Origin: Botrytis cinerea B05.10
Taxonomy: Eukaryota; Ascomycota; Leotiomycetes; Helotiales; Sclerotiniaceae
DNA: 64,000 nucleotides
Assembly: GCF_000143535.2 (NCBI RefSeq)
Contig: NC_037312.1
Location: 1,426,001 to 1,490,000, forward strand
Direction: 5' to 3'
Under the pieces are notes generated by a model. That model had not been told where the DNA came from. It ran no database searches and was given only the letters and a program-made list of their open reading frames with translations. Both the position numbers and the translations under genes were made by a program. Each line of letters begins with the position of its first letter. Position 1 is the first letter of the stretch. Shown in pieces: positions 1 through 12,816 of this stretch.

Positions 1-1
1 T

Positions 2-506
2 CTCAGAACCTGGTCCCTCATCTCCAGCGTCTGGTCTCCACATCTCCGTACCGACCGTCGGGCCGCTCGTCAATCTGTCTGGGAGCCCCCGCAAATCAAC
101 TTCTCGACCGAGGGCGGTTTTTTCGGCCGTCGGAACATCCAAGTCGTTCTCTTCATCACTGGATTTCTCCTCCCTTTTACCTGGATGATCGCCGCTTTTC
201 TCCCTCTTCCCACGAAGCCCGTTCATGAGATGCGCGAACGCGAAGATAGTACCGGGCATCTTACACAAGCACGGGATGTAGAAAGTCGCGGCAACAATGA
301 TTATGCGAAGGAATTTGGCCCGTTGGACGAGGCACGGTATGAGAGTGCCAGGTGGTGGAGGAATCTTAATCGTTGGATGAGTGTGGTGGGACTATTGATT
401 ATTGCTGCAATTGTAAGTTTGACGTGTCTATTTTTCAATCGCTGCACAGAAGGCTAATATATACCAGATCATCCTCGCTATCGAAGGTACCCGAAAGGGA
501 TGGTAA
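2..506 (+). CDS. Membrane protein of unknown function, 3' end only
   Basis: The open frame enters from the left edge, so the start and an unknown amount of the N-terminus are missing. Exon 1 runs to 412, the intron is 413-467 (gtaagt..cag), and the last exon 468-506 ends in a short tail, EGTRKGW. A Gly-Phe-Phe-Gly-Arg-Arg stretch precedes a hydrophobic span (residues about 43-64 of the visible part). A charged loop of about 70 residues follows, then a second hydrophobic span that crosses the splice junction (SVVGLLIIAAI continuing into IILAI). The ending looks like a family of fungal serine-rich membrane proteins, but I cannot name it with certainty. The splice is supported because the unspliced frame ends in unrelated sequence while the spliced one completes the membrane helix. 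Confidence 0.7.
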
Positions 507-1237
507 TTCCATCTTAATTCACGGCTTAGTCATATCCACCTCCTCATTTTCTCCCTCGCTTTCTCTTTTCCACCACCCTCACCTCACTCCATATCCTCGC
601 ATCCTCACGACACCCAGGACCCACGGCACACGACACAGACATAACGACCCCTTGTATATTAGAGTAGAGCCCCTCTACCCCCTCTCTAATAATGATTCTT
701 ACGACCAAATAACGACTCTTGCAACAAACAGATGGGTCTAGACATTTTTTATTTTCACTTTTACTCTTTATTTTATTTTTAGCGCGCGCGGATGATATAT
801 TAGCATTATACCCTTTCTTTACGGAAAGAAAAAGCTTGCGTGGCATGTATGTATGTATGTATGTTGGATAATTTTTATTATTGATGATGGTTGGGAAAAA
901 GGAGGATGCATAGGAAAGTAAGGGACTACACAGGACCGGTGATGCGATGGCAAAGGCGATGATGGCGCTATATGCGCTTGCGATGTATATATTGATGCAA
1001 CGTTGGACTGCATGATTGATAGATAGAACAAGATAAAGAAATTCTAATGTTCATGAAGAACGAATTATCATTCAAATCATTCCAAAATAATATATGTATT
1101 GTGAATTTCTCGTGTTGTGTATGTCCGGTATATATTCGTATTTATCATACTAAATCTAACCAATATACATCCCTAAGAACTCCCCAATTGGATTGTTCAG
1201 GCAGATTTTTGTACTTCTTCCAAGTTAAGAAGTTCGT
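507..1237. other. Intergenic spacer between convergent genes
   Basis: This stretch lies between two gene ends and probably holds their 3' untranslated regions. It contains a short (GTAT)n tract around 843-863 and T-rich runs. Open frames here have no recognisable protein features. I see no RNA gene or mobile element. Confidence 0.5.
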
Positions 1238-3097
1238 TCACTTCAACTCTACTTTACTTCCCTTTCTCTTCCTCGCCTGAAGCTCCGCTTTTGCTTCTTC
1301 AATTGCCTCGTCGAGATCTCTCGATGGATCAGCCGGTAACCCAAGAACCGGTTCCTTGCCCCCTAAACTCTCCATACTGGCTGAACGTTTCAATCCCTTA
1401 TCAGATTTGCCAGTTCTCACGCTTACCATCTTCATCAAATGCGATTTAGCAGGCGAAGCAAAGAAAGCGGTTGAAAGGGCAGTGCCGATGACAGCGTAGA
1501 AATAGACGCGTGACCAAACGAGGAATGAAGCGGGGAGAGTAAGGAGTATGAAGGGAGCGACCGTGAATGAGAATGCAAGTTGAGTTGCTAGCCAGGAGAA
1601 GACATCATAGTAGAGTTTGTAGGATGTGGGCTGAGATGTTTGGGGGTCGATGAAGAAGGGACGGAAACAACGGCGACAGTCTAAAGATAGTTAGTTACAA
1701 AATCATCTCTAGAACTAGTGGGGGGAAGACTTACTCTTTGCGACGGTTTGGATAAAACTGGCCAAGATGAACGCAAGGTAATAACCAGGGAAAAAACCGT
1801 GCCAGAAAGCACTGGTTACGAAAGTTGCCATGCTAGCTCTGAAACCAGGCTTCTTGCCCTTCGGAGTAACTCGAAGATAGATATAGTTTCGAAGCCAGTT
1901 ATTTGTGTTCATATTCCAGTTTCCAAGATACGCGCGAGTATTTTGGGCTGTTTCCACTCCCCATGGGTTAACATTACAGAGTCTGTCCCAAGAAACTTTG
2001 CCAGTAACTGGATCAACATCTTTATACCCAAGGCCTGAGAGGATACATGCACCCTCGGTCAATGCCCATACACCGTAATACTTCAATCTAGCAGTCATAC
2101 CGACCATGTGAAGAACAAAGACACGGCGAGCAAAACCATAAGTCATGTATTTGTCGCCGGTCAAGAGATCAGGCCAATACCAAGCAGATAGCTTCAAAAA
2201 CAGTAGGATCCAACCCAAACCAGCAGCAGCTTTCCACATTGCCGGAGTACCACTCCTTGGAATTTTTCTTAATTTTCGTGTTGGAGGTTTCTTTGAAGGA
2301 TCAACGCCAGCAGGGACTTCGAACATCGTGGTTTCTATCCACTGCTTATAGTCCACATAATCAAACGCCGGACCTGCGAAAAGAGATGGGAAGAAGAGGA
2401 CGTATCCAGCGTAGTCTAACAAGCTTGGGAGTTGTTTGATGGCCTTTTCCTTTTGATCTTCTGTCAATTCTTCATCTTTCAATCGGCCATCTGCAACATT
2501 CCAACAGAATGCCGATAATTTCATAACCAACACCATTTGAGCCCCTGTAATATCCACTACTCCTGGGTTATTGGCAAATTGTCGAGCCAGCTGGTTCACT
2601 GACAAATGTGCCATCAGAAATACGAAGCCGGCCCATGGCATAAAGGGGCCTTGCACATATTTTGCGATGCAGTATGTCCCGATGGAACTAATAGCCAGTG
2701 TTCTTGTGCCATCCCATAAATCGAAAAGCCCAAGAAGGTAGAACGAGGAAACCCTGATAGTCAATAGGTTAGCAACTTGGGAAGAGAGTGTGCCTTTTGA
2801 GTAGTTTGCGCACCCAATGATGAAGAAATTCTTCAAATCAGGTCTCGAATCTGGAACTCGTTTCAAGAGTCCTGCAAATGGATATGATAGGAGGAAGGAA
2901 GTAATGAGTTTTACTGTATGGTGTTAGAATGAAACCAAATCCCTGGCAGCTAATCCGTATTGTTTGATTTGATACATACATTCATCAGTCGAGGCTCCCA
3001 AGATGCCTGCGGCATATTCGAAAGCTGCATAGATACTTGTCAGACTACGTCACATTTGTTGAGGTAAAGCCTTACGAGCATCGATATATGGTAACAT
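1238..3097 (-). CDS. ale1: MBOAT lysophospholipid acyltransferase (ALE1/LPT1 family)
   Basis: This is a multi-pass ER-membrane acyltransferase expected to reacylate lysophospholipids from acyl-CoA (Lands cycle). Four exons are read on the minus strand: 3076-3097, 2980-3024, 1735-2913 and 1238-1680. Together they encode 562 residues, close to the size of yeast Ale1. The N-terminus reads MLPYIDAPFEYAAGILGAS and joins in frame across two short introns. Family signatures are the Asn-rich NWNMNTNNWLRNYIYLR block and the AFWHGFFPGYY motif carrying the catalytic His. Many hydrophobic segments are spread along the protein, and the C-terminus is charged and Lys-rich after the last membrane span. The start was chosen because it gives the usual short N-terminal helix preceding the DELKLITSFLLSYPFA region. 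The promoter is shared with the divergent vps45 gene. Confidence 0.92.
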
Positions 3098-3629
3098 TGC
3101 TGGAGATGGGTAGTTTCAATGTACTGTAAGTCGAACGAAGTTGTTGCGATGCTACCGTCGCTCCATCAGTGAAGTAAAAATTGTGTTTTGAGGGACAGAA
3201 TGACAGAATGACAGATATTTGTATCTTGTGAACTTCCTTGGTATTATTTATTTATTCGTATTTGATCATGGCACATGTGACAATGGCTCGTTTTCTGCCG
3301 GGCGGTGGTGGGGTGGATCGAATTTAGTGGGATAAGGATGGGTCGTGCCTCGCTCCCGAGCCTTGCTCCCTCTGCCTTGTCCCAGCTTGACTTAACCCTT
3401 ACGAGGAGAGCTGCTTCGTACGTGCAAACCACCCACCCTTATTCAAAGCCTTGTTTTAGCAGTAGATACGAAGGTATATGAAAGGTGTTACGGCCGTCCA
3501 TACAGTATTTTGGCACTGCAAAAATCTACAATTCGTACGGCGATACAACACGGAACAAGACAGGCGCATGCGCCCTCGACATTAAAACCTTCCGAGCTAT
3601 TCGACCTTAACCTCCAAACAATAAGCACC
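3098..3629. promoter_or_regulatory. Divergent promoter region, acyltransferase / vps45
   Basis: About 530 bases separate the two divergent start codons. It must hold both core promoters and 5' UTRs. I see CT-rich patches near 3340-3390 but no motif I would name. An in-frame ATG upstream of the chosen vps45 start (3510) lies here and is discussed under that gene. Confidence 0.45.
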
Positions 3630-5466
3630 ATGGATGTCGTTCAAGCTGTATCGGGGTACATCTCGAAGATGGTGTCTGCAGGGGACGGAACTTCTGGGAC
3701 ACCATCTGCGAAGATGAAGGTCTTATTACTGGATAGTGATACCGTGTCCATTGTCTCTACAGCGATCACACAATCTGCGCTTTTGAACCATGAAGTATAC
3801 CTCATAGATCGATTGGACAACCAAAATAGGGAGAAGATGCGCCATCTGAAATGCTTGTGTTTCGTTCGACCGTCGGCAGAGTCTATACAATTCTTAATTG
3901 ACGAATTTCGAGATCCCAAATATGGTGAATACAATGTGTACTTCAGCAATGTTGTGAAGAAGTCGTCCCTGGAGCGATTGGCAGAAGCAGATGATCATGA
4001 AGTGGTTAAGCTAGTTCAAGAGCACTTTGCAGATTATATTGTAGTGAATCCAGATCTATTTACATTTGATCTCGGATTCCCGAAGCAACGAATATGGAGT
4101 TCAAATCCAGACATGTGGAATCCAGATGCATTACAACGTACAACCGAGGGGCTCATCGCGGTGCTGCTATCGTTAAAGAAGAAGCCACTTATTCGATACG
4201 AAAAAAACAGTCTGCTGGCAAAGAAGTTGGCTACGGAAGTACGATACCACATTGCTCAAGAAGATCAATTATTTGACTTTAGGAAAGTGGATACTCCTCC
4301 AATTTTGTTAATTTTAGATCGACGGGACGACCCTATAACTCCACTCTTGACACAATGGACATATCAAGCTATGGTTCACGAACTTCTTGGTATAAAAAAT
4401 GGGCGGGTTGACCTTAGCGAGGTACCAGAAATTCGTCCTGAGTTGAAAGAAGTAGTTTTGTCGCAAGACCAGGATCCGTTCTTCAAGAAGAATATGTATC
4501 TCAACTTTGGTGATCTTGGCGGCAATATCAAAGACTATGTCGAGCAATATCAATCAAGAACTAAAAACAGCTCAAATATCGAATCAATAGCTGATATGAA
4601 GCGCTTCATCGAAGAATACCCCGAGTTCCGCAAGCTTTCTGGCAACGTTAGTAAACACGTCACTCTTGTTGGTGAGTTGAGTAGAATGGTTGGTTCAGAT
4701 AGTTTATTGGAAGTTAGTGAAGTCGAGCAGAGCTTAGCGTGTAACGATGCTCATGCTAGTGATCTCAAAGTGAGTTAACAGTTCTCGTTTGACGCTACCT
4801 CCCATGTACTAACAAGCATTGTAGAATGTACAGAGATTAATTCAGTCTCCAACTGTTACTCCTGACAACAAGCTGAGATTGGTTGCCCTGTATTCGCTTA
4901 GATACGAGAAACACCCGTCAAATGCATTGCCGATTCTTGTCGATCTCCTTAGCGCAGCCGGAAACGTTCCTCAGAGACGCATCGACCTCGTAGCTAAGCT
5001 CCTCATCTATCATTCTTCTTTGCAATTGAACCAATCGACGGGAGGTATTACCGATATGTTCGAATCATCAAACATATTCTCTGGGGCTCGGGACCGATTT
5101 AAGGGGTTGAAGGGTGTAGAAAATGTCTACACGCAGCATTCACCACGACTCGAGCTGACACTTCAAGATCTAATCAAGGGGAAGTTACGTGATCAGCAAT
5201 ATCCTTTCGTTGAAGGTGGGGGAACAACTCGAGATAAGCCTCAGGATATTGTTATTTTCATCATTGGTGGAGCCACTTTTGAAGAGGCAAAATGTATATC
5301 TCAAATAAATGCTTCTTCGCCAGGTATTAGAGTGGTCTTGGGAGGTACTTCAATTCACAACAGCACGACGTTCTTAGAGGAAATGGAAGATGCTGTATCT
5401 TTATGGCCTGAACCTGCTCCATCAACTGCTGCTGGGAGGTTACGAAGAGAGACAGGAAGACGTTGA
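3630..5466 (+). CDS. vps45: Vps45, Sec1/Munc18 family vesicle-fusion protein
   Basis: This is a cytosolic SM protein that binds an endosomal/TGN syntaxin and is needed for vesicle fusion between Golgi and endosomes. Exon 1 is 3630-4769, the intron 4770-4824 (gtgagt..tag), and exon 2 4825-5466. The product is 593 residues, the normal Vps45 length. The N-terminus MDVVQAVSGYISKMV, then KVLLLDSDTVSIVS, the HEVYLIDRLDN segment, the LDRRDDPITPLLTQWTYQAMVHELLGI block and the late DIVIFIIGGATFEEA block are family hallmarks. An in-frame ATG 40 codons upstream exists, but the start at 3630 has a good Kozak context (caccATGG) and matches the conserved N-terminus. A mitochondrial-type leader from the upstream ATG seems unlikely. 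This is a housekeeping gene and unrelated to the metabolite cluster. Confidence 0.95.
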
Positions 5467-6713
5467 ACGAGGAGGACGCTCAAAATTCTTTGTTATGAGT
5501 TGGATATCGCTTTTAATCGGGGGTACACGCGATTAATAATCGCATTTTGATGCAAGAAAACATTCTCCAGACCCCGACAATATCTTCTGACAGGATGTAT
5601 CGTTGTAAAGATAACTTCGTTGTCTTTGGGGACATTGATCAAAGGGACATGCTCTTTGAACACACGGGGCCTTTTTAAGACATTACATAGTGTTGTTGGC
5701 ACTATTTTATGAACTACACAAGCGCACCTCAAACTGCATCTTCTACAGCTGTTGCCACTATGCGCTTTTGTATGCAATTCTCGCAAACCCTGAAAGCAAT
5801 CTCTGGGATTAGCCTGGGACCAGATCGGAATACATCTCGTAGGTTTCACTTGGAGATGGCAATGCGGGATTGTTCGAGCTCTTTGTCAATCTGACAGCAT
5901 GGAACCTTGTCCAGATATATCAATTTACAAGTAGTGGAACCACGGGGTCTAAAATTCAAGAAGACTGGGTCTGGTAGTCATTGGAGGTGACAAGAGAATG
6001 GATGATCCCCTGTCTGGCGGATTGCTTTCAATCAGAAATATCTTACCCGAATTCTTGCTGTATATTGATCAAGCCGCTCTGATCTACAAACACCAGCGGA
6101 GCGAAGCCTAGTATGAGCCGAGCTAGTCTTATTACCAATTCATGTCACTGTGCCAATAGGGTATCGCTTGACTTTGGTTACAGAATGTATTGCCACCTCG
6201 TTGGCAACAGATTAAGGCAGCACAAATAAATGATAATTTATACAGTTCTACTAGATGTCATGTGTGCTTTAGAAACACTGTGGCAAAATAAAGTTTATCT
6301 TTTGAGGGTTCTCGCATATCGTTAGACGTAGTTCTCTGCTAAAGAAATATGTGTTAAATTTGTGAATGTGGTAACCGAAAACACGAAAGTTTCTCTTGAA
6401 TGGTAGCTTAAGAGACTTGCCATTCACATTTGGTCGGATGGATTCTAGGCCATGTCTGTAGCCTTGTCGATCGGCGGGGCTGTAGTGAAAAGAAATTCGT
6501 ATGATGAATCACAATATTCTACACTCAACGAATAGAACAAACTTCGTTAAATGAAACCTAGTAATCTTCCAATCGAGAGACTCGAATTGCGATCAAAATC
6601 CATGGAGCATTGCTTTCTATGATGCTTTCAAAACAGGAGCAAATAACAAAGTAAACATTACTCTCAATAGCTAGATAATCTTACACATATGTACAAAACC
6701 CCCCCACGATCTT
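5467..6713. other. Convergent intergenic spacer
   Basis: The 3' regions of vps45 (plus) and the FAD oxidoreductase (minus) meet here. The longest open frame (118 codons, minus, 5493-5849) has no hydrophobic pattern, domain motif or plausible splice extension. I see no RNA gene, repeat or mobile-element signature. Confidence 0.45.
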
Positions 6714-8620
6714 TCACTGCTTCTTCTGCTTCCTCCTCTTCTCTTCCGCTGTGTATCTAAAGCCATGGGACACAAGCATATAGTTACCAAAGAATTCCTC
6801 GGCGAAATCGTCGAATTTCACGTAGTCAGCGCCGAGTCGATACGCTGCTGCTATACCTGATACAAGGGCTAATTCGTGCATGTTCTGATGGGTTGTTAGT
6901 TTTGTGGTTTTGGTTGATGCTCTTCTTCCTCTGTCCAGAGGAGAGGAGAGGAAAGGAAAAGTATGGGAAAGCAAAAGGAAAACGTACCACAAGCGTCCAA
7001 CTCCCTGCAAACCACGTTTGATTCTTCCCATTGATAAACATCATTCCGGGCACAACCCTCGCGTAATGTTGCCAGCGATGACCAAGTTGATGCCACCACT
7101 TCTTCTCAATCACTTTGTCTGGAGCAATTTCATCGATGGTCCAGAATTCGCGGTTCGAGGCGTCGAGGAAGATTGATTGGAAGACGTGACGATCATATGG
7201 GACAGGTGCAGTTTCTGCGTCGTGGTCCTGACGGAATTGATGTTGGTAGTTTGTACAGCTGGAGAGGTATATTAGTTTGAGGAGGGAAGAAATAGAAAGG
7301 AGAAGGGGGGAGAGAGTACTCAAAAGACATTTCGATTTTTTTAGGGTCCTGTGCGTAGGATTTGGTATAATACATGGGTCGAAAACCACTAGGTTCATTG
7401 TCGACACCACGTCGTTCGCCTTTTGAAAAAGCGATTTGGTCTTTTTGGGCTTGAGATTTTGGATCGGCGCAGAGAGAGGGGTCGAATTTGGTTTCGTAGT
7501 GTTTGCGGAAGTATTCGTGATCGGAGCTAGGGTTTGTTAGTATCTTGATGAGGACTATGGGCGAGGAAGAAGTGACAAGGAGGAATGTGAGAGAAGATCT
7601 TACTGGGTCACTGTTATATCATCGTAGAATCTAATGAGATGGTTAGCTTATGAGCTTTTACAACGCGGATGACATGAATATAATAATTTACCTGGCTCCT
7701 CCAAGCACGAGTTTCTCCTTGAAAGTGGCAGTTTTCCCAAGGATTTTGAGTGCATCATCGGCTAAGACACACATTACCAATTCATCAAATGTTTCGGATT
7801 TGGAAGTTGGCCCTGTGTGTTCCCCCTTTCTGTCATTTGCATCGGGGTTAAACGGTCTCGTGCTCATCACAACCCCTTTCTCACTCCGTTGAATAATCTC
7901 CGTGACATCAGTGTTGAGACGAATATCTACACCTTTTGATTCGAGATCTTTTCTCCAATCTTCGTAGAAGTTATGAAGATTAGGGAATGTCAACATTTGA
8001 GGTAAGTTCGGAAGAAGTGTGTCTGGATCATAGTCCCAGAGTTTCATATTCTTGTCATCGAACAACCGCTCCAAGATCGCGCACGATACATTGGCTGTTT
8101 GGTTGCCGGTACCGAGAAACAGAGCGATGAGAGGATACACCATTTTATCTCCAAAGTCCTTGCTGAAGAAGAACATCTTGAGCATGATTCGGATGGGTAT
8201 TACCCCCATTACAGGCATCAACCACTTGATAATCTTCAGCACCTTGCCGAATTTTTTGATATCGCTTGAGAAGCGTTCGACAAGAGGACTAGGGAAACAA
8301 TTGGTCCAGAATCCGTCTTCGCCTTTCCCAAATGCGACTTGAAGTTTGATGCCTTGAGCTTCGTGACCGTATTGTTTAAAGAAGTGGCAAGTATGTTTGA
8401 AGATCGGTGAGCCACCTTGGACACCATCGTTCATCCAGTCGGTGCCAAATTTCTCTTTGTCAAGGGCGATGGAGGTTGCTTGGCCTCCGGTTACACCCAT
8501 TCTTTCGATCATGGTAACTTTGAACTTTTCTGGATGCTGGGCAAGAGTAGCAGCACATGACATTCCTGCAGCTCCAGCTCCGATTATTACTACATGTTTT
8601 CTTTGGCCGGAGGAGGCCAT
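6714..8620 (-). CDS. FAD-dependent oxidoreductase, amine-oxidase-like
   Basis: The product is 534 residues from five exons: 7692-8620, 7604-7630 (a 27-base micro-exon), 7320-7526, 6988-7258 and 6714-6884. All junctions keep frame. The N-terminus carries a Rossmann dinucleotide-binding motif, VVIIGAGAAGMSCAATLAQ, followed by an acidic ribose-binding residue (MIER) and GGQATS, typical of FAD proteins of the amine oxidase/protoporphyrinogen oxidase fold. The C-terminal part has the FAD-closing pattern, with TWFAGSW followed by NMHELALVSGIAAAYRLGA. A substrate cannot be inferred; fungal relatives are annotated only as NAD(P)/FAD-binding or amine oxidase proteins. The start was set at the ATG just before SSGQRKHVVIIG, because the in-frame extension upstream is low-complexity and has no support. 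There is no membrane anchor or signal peptide. Confidence 0.85.
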
Positions 8621-9893
8621 TGTGAATCGTGGCGGGCGGGGCGGAATGGAAATCGTCAAGACAGCCAAATGAAAAAGACTTTTCTTTTGCAAGCTGAGTA
8701 CCGATAGATTATACAATTAAGAGATTATGATTAAGAAAGAAGAGAGTGATAGATCAACAGTACTGATGAACTGAAATATGTGATCTTTGACGCACAGTAT
8801 AATATGGTTTCGTTAAGTTTGTAGCGTTGGCATTTGACTCGTAGACGTCATGATTCAATACACTTTCCCCACCAATTTCTAAGTCCAACTTGGACATTGA
8901 GAACTTACGAGGTGATAGTCAGCCAGCCAGACTATCTTGCCTCGCCTCAAAAGTTCTTGTCTATACGAATAAAGACTTTTCATTGAAATTCCAGAATTCT
9001 GCCTATAGAATCAGGAAGTGCCCATCTAGCATTCATACCTCTGAAGGAACTTTAGGTAAGGTCACCGGGAATGTCTTGTGTGTTTGCTTTTGTACACCTT
9101 CGCCACATGCATTCCATGACTCTGATTGGGATGTGTGTATACTACCAATTCGCTGTCATAGCAATGAGATTGTGAGATGCCAGGATTATAGACGTGGAAA
9201 GCTTTTCACTGATTTAATATATAATAAAAAGAAATCTTCTCGTCTTTCGCCGGTGTGCTTGACTTATCATCACAATGTTCAGTCAGATAAGCAATCATGC
9301 GTGGTGGTGGATGTGCCCAGTCGGCTGGCCCCGATAAGCTAGCACTTTTGGAGATTTCTGCCCATCTTCTCACCGCTATCCTTTTATATCGGTAGGTAAG
9401 TAGGTAAGTAAGTAGCAATCTCCCATTCTCATATTGTCGGTACGTAATTCCCATTCGATCGGGGCCTCGGGATACGTCCAAGTGGACCAATCTTACCTCT
9501 CTGACGATAAACGTGCATGTTCGAATTTGTGAAGCGCTTGGGTCTGGACTGTTGGTTTTTGCTGGAATACTTGTTCTCGAGCGTGGGTGTCTCTGAATTT
9601 GCGGGGAAGATGCAGTAGTCTTAGAACCGTTCCCGAAAATGAAGCTTTCTGTCAGGAACCACCTTCCCAATTTGTGGTTCCGGCCGTTGGAAGCTGCATG
9701 AGTGACGACTACTTCACAAGTTGCAATCTAGAGAACGATTGACCAATACAATCAAAGCCACGTGCTGTGTTGAGGTGGTTATCATGGAACGGTAGGTTTG
9801 ACTCTAATCAGATAAGTATTGTGCATTTCTCTTCCCACCTGTTTATCGGCACACTCTCGTCTTCCACTGGTTCGATCTGCTCTTCATCTAAAA
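8621..9893. promoter_or_regulatory. Divergent promoter region
   Basis: This holds promoter and UTR space for the FAD oxidoreductase (minus) and the sphingomyelinase-like gene (plus). A short GTAG/GTAA tandem tract lies at about 9391-9415. Overlapping open frames on both strands (8890-9342 plus, 9206-9670 minus) lack any protein signature. Confidence 0.4.
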
Positions 9894-12028
9894 ATGCATT
9901 TCCCGGTAGCTTTGACTGCGCTATCACTACTGTCAGTCACAGCAGCACATAAAGGTCATAAGCGGCGATCCGTCCCGTCAAGTCCCCAAGCCTTGAATAA
10001 GACTATCACAAATACAATTCCGAACGCTGCTGGAGGGCCAGCCCTTTACTACAATGGTACTGGGCCCGTACCCTCTTACAATGAAACTTCTCCTGTCCCA
10101 GTACCATTGCCTACTTTAAGGTATGATTATTCGTTCCTCTCGTTTTGCATTCCTAACAACCACTAGCAAGCAGGAAATTGAGGATAACATCTTCAATGAG
10201 ATTCGAGGAATTGTGAATGGAAATGGACTCACAACCGACTGCGCAAAATGCATTGCTGGTACCGAAGTTATGCATCTTGCAGCTATCATGCAACCTGTTG
10301 AGACGATTGTAAATCTTCTTATTCGTGCTTGTGAAACTTTTCCAAGGGTTTATGACAGCATCTACGCAGAGACCTGTTATGATGAATACTCTGGAATTGG
10401 TGGAACTGGTCCGTATCTTGCTCAATTGTTTGCAAAAATGAGCATGGCTACCGCTGATATGCAAGGTTACTGTTTCTATGTATGGGATACTTGCAGTTTA
10501 CCCGCGACAATTCCTATCGATGAATCTGCATATTTTAAACCTAAACCAGCAAATAAGACAACAGCTCCTTCGCCATCTGGTAAGTTCTAACGCCTCAGTC
10601 AACTATAAGTAAGTTAATTCTGACATCACAACAGACCAAACCATAGATGTTCTACATCTCTCTGATTGGCATTTAGACTCACGATATGACATTGGCAGCG
10701 AAGCTAATTGCTCACAGTATATGTGCTGCAGACCGTATTCAACCAATACTGACCTTAACACGACGAGCGACAACCCATCTACACCGGCATCTCGTTTTGG
10801 ACACTTCTATTGCGATTCCCCTCCTGACCTTGCTCTCTCTGCATTTTCAACTATGGACCAATTTATCAACAGGTCTGATGTGGCATTCACAATATTTACT
10901 GGTGATATTGTAAGCCACGATAATGACGATCAAATAAGTCGAGCCTATGTAGAGTATGAAGAGACGGTTACCTACCAAACCTTTAAGGCTCAGATGAAGA
11001 ACAGTCCTATCTTTGCGACCCTAGGAAATCATGATTCTCTTCCGGAGGCTCTGAATACTCCAAATTCCATCAATAACTCCACGGGACAATCCAATGCGTT
11101 TTCTTGGAACTATAATCTGTTGTCCAGTTTATGGCTGAAAAATGGATGGATCGATAGTGAAGCGGCTCAGTACGCATCAAACCACTATGGTGCATACGCT
11201 ACGGTCACATCTCAAGGTTTGAAGATTATTTCTATCAATACAGATTTTTGGTATACGGCCAATATCTTCAACTTTTTCAACATGACAAATCCAGACACTT
11301 CTGGAATTCTCACATTCGTTGCCAACGAGCTGCAAAAATCGGAGGATATAGACCAACGTGTTTGGATCATCGGACATGTTCTTCCCGGATATGACGGCAC
11401 AAATGCGCTTCCCAATCCCACAGCTTTGTTCTACAGTATTGTTGCTCGATTCTCTCCATCGACAATCGCTGGAATATTTTTTGGCCACACACACGAGGAT
11501 CAGCTCATGATCTATTATGATTACCTACCCAACTCGACAATTTCTAGCAACACATCCTCGATCATTCGTAATACCAGTTTGGTGGATTACAATAACCCTA
11601 TTCAAGTTGCATATGTAGGACCTTCTATTACCCCTCTCACCGGACTCAATGCTGGATGGGTTCATCTTCAGGTCGATGCTTCGACTTTCTCAGTCGTTAA
11701 TTCTCAAACCTACTTTGCCAATATGTCCAACGCCAACTCCTGGGCAACGCCAACGTGGGAACTTGAGTACGATACGCGCCAAGTGTACGATCCAAATACC
11801 ACTTGGCCTATTAATGCTCCTCTGGATGGAGCTTTCTGGCATGGAGTAACCGAGGATATGTTGGCAAATAATACTTTAGTAGAAGTTTATAATTTCCTGG
11901 AGACAAAAAGTTCCGCAATGACGGAGAGTTGTAGCACAGAGGCTTGTGCGAAGCAAAAGGTTTGTTATCTGAGAAGTGGAAGTGCAACATTAGGTTATGC
12001 TTGTCCCGATAGCGATGGACCTTTTTGA
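9894..12028 (+). CDS. Secreted acid-sphingomyelinase-like phosphodiesterase
   Basis: The product is 677 residues from three exons (9894-10120, 10167-10579, 10635-12028). The N-terminus MHFPVALTALSLLSVTAAH is a signal peptide followed by a basic, possibly dibasic-processed stretch. Residues about 85-195 form a saposin-B-like domain with paired cysteines (CAKC, RAC, ETC, YC, DTC). A calcineurin-like metallophosphoesterase domain follows with all metal-binding blocks visible: SDWHLD (an aromatic residue within D-x-H), FTGDIVSHD, LGNHDSLP, IIGHVLPG and FGHTHEDQ. Domain order and length match fungal and animal acid sphingomyelinases, which cleave sphingomyelin or related phosphodiesters outside the cell. 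Several N-x-S/T sites fit a glycoprotein. The C-terminal region is Cys-containing. The true substrate (ceramide phosphorylinositol, for example) is not established by sequence. Confidence 0.9.
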
Positions 12029-12816
12029 ATGCGTTGTTAATACATTAGGAGTGTCCATAAGTCAGTACAATAACGATCCCCAAGACTTCTGGCTTAGACT
12101 ATGCTTGGGTATATATCTATGTTATGAATTAATACTGGGCCTACATGCACCTTTGATGGAAATTATTGACCCGTCACCTTCGCAAACCTATTGGTATCTA
12201 GTTAGCCAAATGTATTGGATTCTCACGGTTAGTATTGCGCAAGTGTATAGCATACATTAAATCTCAAGCCATATGTAAAATGACGAGCATACCATCGATC
12301 ATAAATATCAATCACATGAGGATCTTCATGAATATCTCCACAATACCACATTTGCTATACCTCTCTATTTTCGCTCGATGCTACTCCGAAAGAACCAGCT
12401 TTAATATCTGGTTCTTCAACAGAAGCACGAAAAGCCTCCTAAAACATCCATTTTAGATCTAGCGTCACAACAATCGCATATCGCCATTAAAGCAAAATAA
12501 ATCGCTACAGAGCGTATTTACGAGCATTACTTCTCATCGGCTCTGACGGAACAAGGTGTGATTGGAGTGAACAGCGAGACCCCTAACTAGTAACTAGCGT
12601 ACAGCACAAAGCACACCAGCGCTAAAAATCAACACTAATCATCCCGTGTCTTTCAGATAAGCCTCGTATTACTTAAGCAAGGGGTCCAACTGGTGAGCGT
12701 CTCGAACTAATATTTGATTCTCCAAATTCCTCACCTTGTTTTGTGTCCAACAATCAAATTTCTATATATCCTCACAATACACCCAGGGTGGTAATAAGGA
12801 GACATATATCCGTACC
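12029..12816. other. Intergenic spacer between two co-directional genes
   Basis: This holds the 3' region of the phosphodiesterase and the promoter of the MFS gene. The short open frames at 11997-12456 have no features. I see no RNA gene or repeat. Confidence 0.4.

Noticed and set aside
3510..3629. Upstream in-frame ATG extending Vps45 by 40 residues
   Set aside because: The downstream ATG has a better context and gives the conserved MDVVQAV start. The extension is most simply read as 5' UTR.
5493..5849. 118-codon minus-strand open frame between vps45 and the FAD gene
   Set aside because: Composition looks random, with no motif or intron, and it lies in a convergent 3' region.
9391..9415. 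GTAG/GTAA tandem units as a CRISPR-like or regulatory array
   Set aside because: Units are only four bases with no spacers; it is a short microsatellite.
8890..9670. Overlapping open frames on both strands (150 and 154 codons)
   Set aside because: They overlap on opposite strands, lack domains, and occupy the promoter space between divergent genes.
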